Assembly: GCA_017881765.1 (NCBI GenBank)
Contig: JADGQN010000231.1
Coordinates: 1 to 7,575, forward strand
Direction of reading: 5' to 3'
Length of the DNA: 7,575 nt
Source of the DNA: Syntrophobacterales bacterium
Lineage (GTDB): Bacteria; Desulfobacterota; Syntrophorhabdia; Syntrophorhabdales; WCHB1-27
Notes under the pieces: generated by a model
The model's database searches: none
The model's input: the letters and a program-made list of their open reading frames with translations, nothing else
What the model was told of the DNA's origin: nothing
Position numbers and translations under genes: made by a program
In this document: in pieces, positions 6,601-7,575 of the stretch
Layout of the letters: every line of letters starts with the position of its first letter
Numbering within the stretch: position 1 is the stretch's first letter

Positions 6601-7465
6601 GGCGTCGCTGCCCACCACCATTGGCATAACGCTCAACCTGAAGACATCGGACGATATGGTGCTGGCCGATGCAACGCAGATACAGCAGGTACTGATGAAT
6701 CTCTGCAAGAATGCAGCGGATGCAATGCGCGCAACAGGAGGGAGCCTTGAGGTAAGTCTGACGGAAACTACGCTCACCGATGACACGCCCTTACCGGAAT
6801 CGGACATGGAGCCCGGCGCGTATATCACGCTCACGGTGAGCGACACCGGTCACGGCATGGATGAGAAAGTTCGAAAGAAGCTATTTGAACCGTTCTTCAC
6901 CACCAAGGAAAAAGGTCAGGGGACGGGGATGGGTCTCGCTGTCGCCTACGGCATCGTAAAGGCGCACCACGGCGCGATCACTGTCTCCAGCAAGCCGGGA
7001 CGAGGCGCTACGTTTACTGTCTATCTGCCACAGTGCCTGACGGACGAGATGCCGGAACAAAAGACGCGCAGCGTCACCACGGGAGGCAAAGAGAGGATCC
7101 TCTTCGTGGATGATGAGGAGTCACTGGTTGAGCTGGCGGGGTACATGCTTCAGCGGCTCGGGTATCAGGTCGTGGGCAAAACAGATAGCATGGATGCGCT
7201 AAGGACCTTTGCGGAGCACCCGGAGGCCTTTGATCTCGTGATCACGGACCAGACTATGCCGCAGATGACCGGTGCGATCCTGGCGCAGAAGCTCAAGGAG
7301 ATACGTGCCGATATTCCGATCATCCTTTGTACCGGTTACAGCGAAACGATCTCCCCTGAGGAAGCAGAATCGATGGGCATCCAGGCGTTTGTCATGAAAC
7401 CGCTGTCAAAAGATGAGGCAGCGGAAACGATACGGCGGGTGCTAGGACGCAACAGTACGGACTGA
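656..7465 (+). CDS. Giant CheB/CheR-PAS-PocR-GAF hybrid histidine kinase with C-terminal receiver (2269 aa)
   Basis: This is a single uninterrupted frame. Approximate domain order in residues: CheB methylesterase 17-195; CheR methyltransferase 212-475; PAS 515-622; coiled coil 640-722; PAS 722-829; PAS 835-958; PocR 988-1155; PAS 1180-1272; GAF 1295-1445; PAS 1455-1575; GAF 1597-1742; PAS 1770-1883; HisKA 1890-1960 with His1907; HATPase 2003-2126; receiver 2147-2263 with Asp2198. No signal peptide or membrane helix is visible, so the protein should be cytoplasmic. The ATG at 656 is chosen because GGAGG precedes it and CheB begins about 16 residues in; the next Met is residue 80, inside CheB. 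CheB-CheR-PAS fusions are a known class, often near 1000 residues or more, and this one is far longer. By family, it should autophosphorylate, pass phosphate to its own receiver, and add or remove methyl groups on glutamates of a receptor-like partner. No partner is encoded nearby. Signal and output are unknown. Confidence 0.95.
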   Translation: MKAKETPSAAKPGKPFPIVGIGASAGGLEALESFLTVLPKKFGVAIIFIQHLSPKHKNLLPELLRSRSSDLPIEEIDDGMEILPGRLYLCPPAKEIRIQKGIFRIASHTHQHMHLPIDEFFVSLAEDVAERAIAVVLSGAGTDGARGVQAVRSAGGTVFVQDPATAEFPAMPLAAINTGQMDGVLPPPDIAREILKLHGSGMVTVPPDTFANRVQFEPFYRLIYEKTGYRFNHYKQSVVARRIKRRMSLEGVSAVKDYLSIVESKDSEAALLASDLMIGVTSFFRDRLAWKALHLDVTRKIVAQDDDSPIRVWTPACATGEEPYSIAMMLQQELDLAAKKREIQVFATDVNDRALERAREGIYPASIAADVPTDHMKKFFTSSENGLSVAVNKEIRQHIVFAKHDLLTDPPFSRLDLVICRNFLIYLEAEAQEKCISLFHYALKEGGSLFLGGAESPGRNSALFIALPHKKCRVYRKTEAPQSIRTPLAVPYAAERSASSLSIKQTSTTEYRQSAIQAIQEALLEEHAPAAVAINQHYEILYHNGPTNRYLHQPRGTPTQNLLELLPKNLRNRLRGGLYRAAEEGKPVLIRTSLSGESKQKRHVAFRISKVREDLFLIIFEEKGGLPEQKEATLLEAAAIEETAVRQLENELSATREDLQSHIEQLKSLNEELHSSNEELQAANEELETSREELQSLNEELITVNSQLQTKIEEEEETNNDLSNFLASANIPTIFLNQQFRVKRFTPAMSRLIKLIPGDVGRPIIDMSQEYLGPDLIADASAVLDQLTPIKKELAINGAWYVRTTLPYRTADNRIEGVVVTYVDISERKQVEENLRRSEINYRELVQNANSAIIRWRRDGTITFFNEYAQTFFGYSANEAIGRNVNLLMPERESTGADLTSLVQGIVTQPEKYANNVNENICRDGRRVWMAWTNKPIFDEKGQVVEILAVGTDITERKRAEVALRESEQRVRLKLESILSPEGDIGNLELADIIDAPGIQSLMDNFYKLAGIPMAIVDLKGKVLIGAGWQDICTKFHRAHPDTCKHCIESDTLLSAGIPQGESRLYKCKNNMWDIATPIMVGGQHVGNIFSGQFFFEGELLDYELFREQARQYGFDEKEYIAAIEAVPRLSKESVGTGMAFFMKLAQMLSQLSYSNIKLARSLAQRDALMEATRRLAQFPEQNPSPVLRVALDGTLLYANPPARAMLEAMVVTTNETLPQPILTLVAERVQQKRAVETELTDSRGLTFWMGAARPVGEEYVNLYGRDITERKRRENQLAELTRLYAVLSRVNETIVRTRDAESLFSEVCRIVAEEGKFPLVWIGEVREGEVVPAAWCGHAADYLQGIKVEVQGELGKGPTGTCIREKRAVVNDDFATNPLTSPWQEMAQQYGFRSSASFPIFGGGTVGGAFTLYASESHAFDAEQVRLLEALSADLSYALDALNQEQLRIRTEQALRESEERFRSMFERHNAVMVLVEPETGKIVDANPAAADYYGYPRDRLRTMQIQEINQLPPDEVAAERQKAAAEQRGHFVFPHRLADGRLRWVDVYSSPFETQGKTMLFSVIHDITERRQAEEALEKNLERLDIISSTASRLLASAEPQRIVEALCRRVMEHLDCHAFFNFLVDEERNCLRLNAYAGIPEETAREIHFLDFGVAVCGCAARDACRIIAENIPTTPDIRTELVRSFGIKAYACHPLFAQGRVIGTLSFGTKSRLTFTEDELSLMKTVADQVATAMERVRLLEAAEERADELGQLVAERTAALQLANAYHRSLIETSLDPLVTISPEGMITDVNTATERATGYSRDALVGTDFSGYFTDPERAKAGYRRVFKDGLVRDYELEIRHQDGHVTPVLYNASVYRDGSGQVVGALAAARDITEHKQMDEQLRQAHKMEAIGTLAGGIAHDFNNILAIIIGNAELAIDDVPEEIGAHHNLEQIFKAGLRGRNLVRQILTFSRKTEHERKPLPLAPLVKETFDLLRASLPTTIGITLNLKTSDDMVLADATQIQQVLMNLCKNAADAMRATGGSLEVSLTETTLTDDTPLPESDMEPGAYITLTVSDTGHGMDEKVRKKLFEPFFTTKEKGQGTGMGLAVAYGIVKAHHGAITVSSKPGRGATFTVYLPQCLTDEMPEQKTRSVTTGGKERILFVDDEESLVELAGYMLQRLGYQVVGKTDSMDALRTFAEHPEAFDLVITDQTMPQMTGAILAQKLKEIRADIPIILCTGYSETISPEEAESMGIQAFVMKPLSKDEAAETIRRVLGRNSTD
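704..1240 (+). other. CheB methylesterase domain without its receiver
   Basis: Residues 17-195 of the giant protein form a CheB catalytic domain. The Ser-His-Asp triad is visible: Ser24 in GIGASAGGLEA, His51 in IQHLSP, and Asp143 in LSGAGTDGARG. Classical CheB carries an N-terminal receiver that restrains the esterase until phosphorylated. Here the protein starts directly at the esterase, and the only receiver is about 1950 residues away at the C terminus. The reaction expected from the family is hydrolysis of glutamyl methyl esters (or deamidation of glutamine) on chemoreceptor-like helices. Confidence 0.9.
1289..2080 (+). other. CheR-type SAM-dependent glutamate methyltransferase domain
   Basis: Residues 212-475 of the giant protein match CheR. 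The N-terminal helical part has TGYRFNHYKQSVVARRIKRR (227-246) and TSFFRD (281-286). The SAM-binding loop is PACATGEEPYSIAM (315-328). The acidic residue after strand 2 is in FATDVND (Asp349), and the motif DLVICRNFLIYL (416-427) follows. All major family motifs are intact, so activity is plausible. It would use S-adenosylmethionine to methylate glutamates, opposing the CheB domain in the same chain. The usual NWETF-type docking peptide for CheR is not seen at this protein's own C terminus. Confidence 0.9.
2573..2821 (+). other. Regular heptad coiled coil linking PAS domains
   Basis: Residues about 640-722 are strongly charged and helical. Between residues 671 and 701 the tripeptide EEL recurs exactly every seven residues, at 671, 678, 685, 692 and 699, usually preceded by Asn. 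This is an almost perfect heptad repeat with Leu in one core position. Glu- and Asn-rich helices of this sort are known between the CheR and PAS parts of CheB/CheR fusions and are expected to dimerise and transmit conformational signals. The helix ends in an acidic run, KIEEEEETNNDLSNF, leading into the next PAS domain. Confidence 0.85.
3617..4120 (+). other. PocR ligand-sensing domain
   Basis: Residues about 988-1155 match the PocR sensory domain. The region begins LELADIIDAPGIQSLMDNFY, continues with GIPMAIVDLKGKVLIGAGWQ, and ends with the HVGNIFSGQFFF segment. Four cysteines typical of the family are present: Cys1033, Cys1044, Cys1047 and Cys1068. Several histidines lie between them (CTKFHRAHPDTCKHC), suggesting a metal or redox site. 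PocR domains were named after the propanediol regulator PocR and have been predicted to sense simple hydrocarbon derivatives. The ligand here cannot be read from sequence. Confidence 0.85.
5444..5881 (+). other. Cysteine-rich second GAF domain
   Basis: Residues about 1597-1742 have the GAF pattern, including FGVAVCG, ACHPLFAQGRVIGTLSFG and the closing ADQVATAMERVRLLE helix. The domain holds seven cysteines (1610, 1619, 1633, 1660, 1662, 1668, 1696), including a CxCx5C cluster in VCGCAARDAC. The first GAF domain (1295-1445) has only three, without this cluster. Such spacing could serve a metal, iron-sulfur or thiol switch. That is inference; the GAF fold itself is well supported. Confidence 0.75.
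6323..7033 (+). other. Histidine kinase core (HisKA plus HATPase)
   Basis: Residues 1890-2126 are a complete kinase core. The H box is GTLAGGIAHDFNNILA with phospho-acceptor His1907. The N box is QVLMNLCKNAADAM with Asn2015 and Asn2019. The G1 box is DTGHGM (2063-2068), the F box is EPFFTTK (2078-2084), and the G2 box is GQGTGMGL (2087-2094). The HDFNN H box is common among PAS-rich hybrid kinases. No key residue is missing, so ATP-dependent autophosphorylation is expected. Confidence 0.95.
7094..7444 (+). other. C-terminal receiver domain
   Basis: Residues 2147-2263 form a receiver. The acidic pocket is in RILFVDDEE (Asp2152, Asp2153). The phospho-acceptor is Asp2198 in LVITDQTMPQMTG. The switch Thr2226 is in LCTGYS, and the conserved Lys2248 is in FVMKPLSK. 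The fold is complete and ends six residues before the stop, so no DNA-binding or other output follows. It probably takes phosphate from His1907 and either passes it to an unseen partner or regulates the other domains of the same protein. Confidence 0.93.
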
Positions 7466-7477
7466 CAACGCCAAGCT

Positions 7478-7575
7478 GCCTTCATTCATATAGCTTCGTT
7501 GCCTGCGTCGGCACGACTCCGACGTACTAATAGTACGCCTCCGTCGCTATCCTCCTGGTCGCCTCGCTCTATTTT
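7478..7575. repeat. Hairpin-rich noncoding repeat, downstream copy, running off the right edge
   Basis: This copy begins 12 bases after the giant gene's stop. It opens with GCCTTCATTCATA (7478-7490), identical to 253-265. It then has a hairpin at 7504-7526 (CGTCGG/CCGACG core, seven-base loop) matching 333-355 at 20 of 23 positions, and CGTACTA/TAGTACG around one central base (7523-7537). Differences between the two copies keep the first hairpin paired, one as a G-T wobble and one as a new G-C pair, which suggests the structure matters. No coding sequence, T-tract terminator or tRNA is seen here. The element appears to continue past the window. Confidence 0.55.

Noticed and set aside
7504..7537. 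Intrinsic terminator for the giant gene
   Set aside because: Hairpins are present but no T-tract follows; the TTTT at the window's end is over 30 bases away. The same hairpin occurs upstream of the gene, where a terminator role makes no sense.
253..7575. CRISPR array or integrase attachment sites
   Set aside because: There are only two diverged copies about 7 kb apart, with no regular spacers and no tRNA, integrase or Cas gene in the window.

Overview
The window is dominated by one very large gene, a 2269-residue soluble signalling protein encoded at 656-7465 on the + strand. The start of a divergent ferritin-like (rubrerythrin-type) gene runs off the left edge on the - strand. Base composition is moderately GC-rich. 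A chain of PAS, GAF and PocR sensor domains ending in a hybrid histidine kinase, next to a rubrerythrin-type protein, fits an environmental, probably anaerobic bacterium such as Desulfobacterota (former Deltaproteobacteria) or Nitrospirota. This lineage guess is inference; the window holds no phylogenetic marker.

Layout. Positions 1-224 (-) hold the N-terminal part of a small helical diiron-type protein. Positions 225-655 are a divergent intergenic region. It contains a hairpin-bearing repeat (253-360), a G/C-rich imperfect palindrome resembling dispersed REP-type repeats (365-411), a candidate extended -10 promoter (511-541), a possible 22-codon leader ORF (591-659) that ends in an ATGA overlap with the big gene, and a small hairpin that buries the big gene's Shine-Dalgarno sequence (638-651). 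Positions 656-7465 are the giant gene. Positions 7466-7575 contain a second, diverged copy of the repeat found upstream and run off the right edge with no gene visible.

The giant protein reads CheB methylesterase (without the usual receiver), CheR methyltransferase, PAS, an unusually regular heptad coiled coil, PAS, PAS, PocR, PAS, GAF, PAS, cysteine-rich GAF, PAS, HisKA, HATPase and receiver. The key catalytic residues of CheB, the kinase and the receiver are all present, as are the recognisable CheR motifs. No signal peptide or membrane segment is evident, so it should be a cytoplasmic integrator. Several small-molecule or redox sensors would control a kinase/receiver pair at one end, and a receptor-type methylation/demethylation pair sits at the other. 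CheB-CheR-PAS-kinase fusions are a known class. The embedded PocR domain, the number of sensors and the leader-ORF arrangement are what deserve a second look. No chemoreceptor, CheA, CheW or separate response regulator is encoded in the window, so the targets are unknown.
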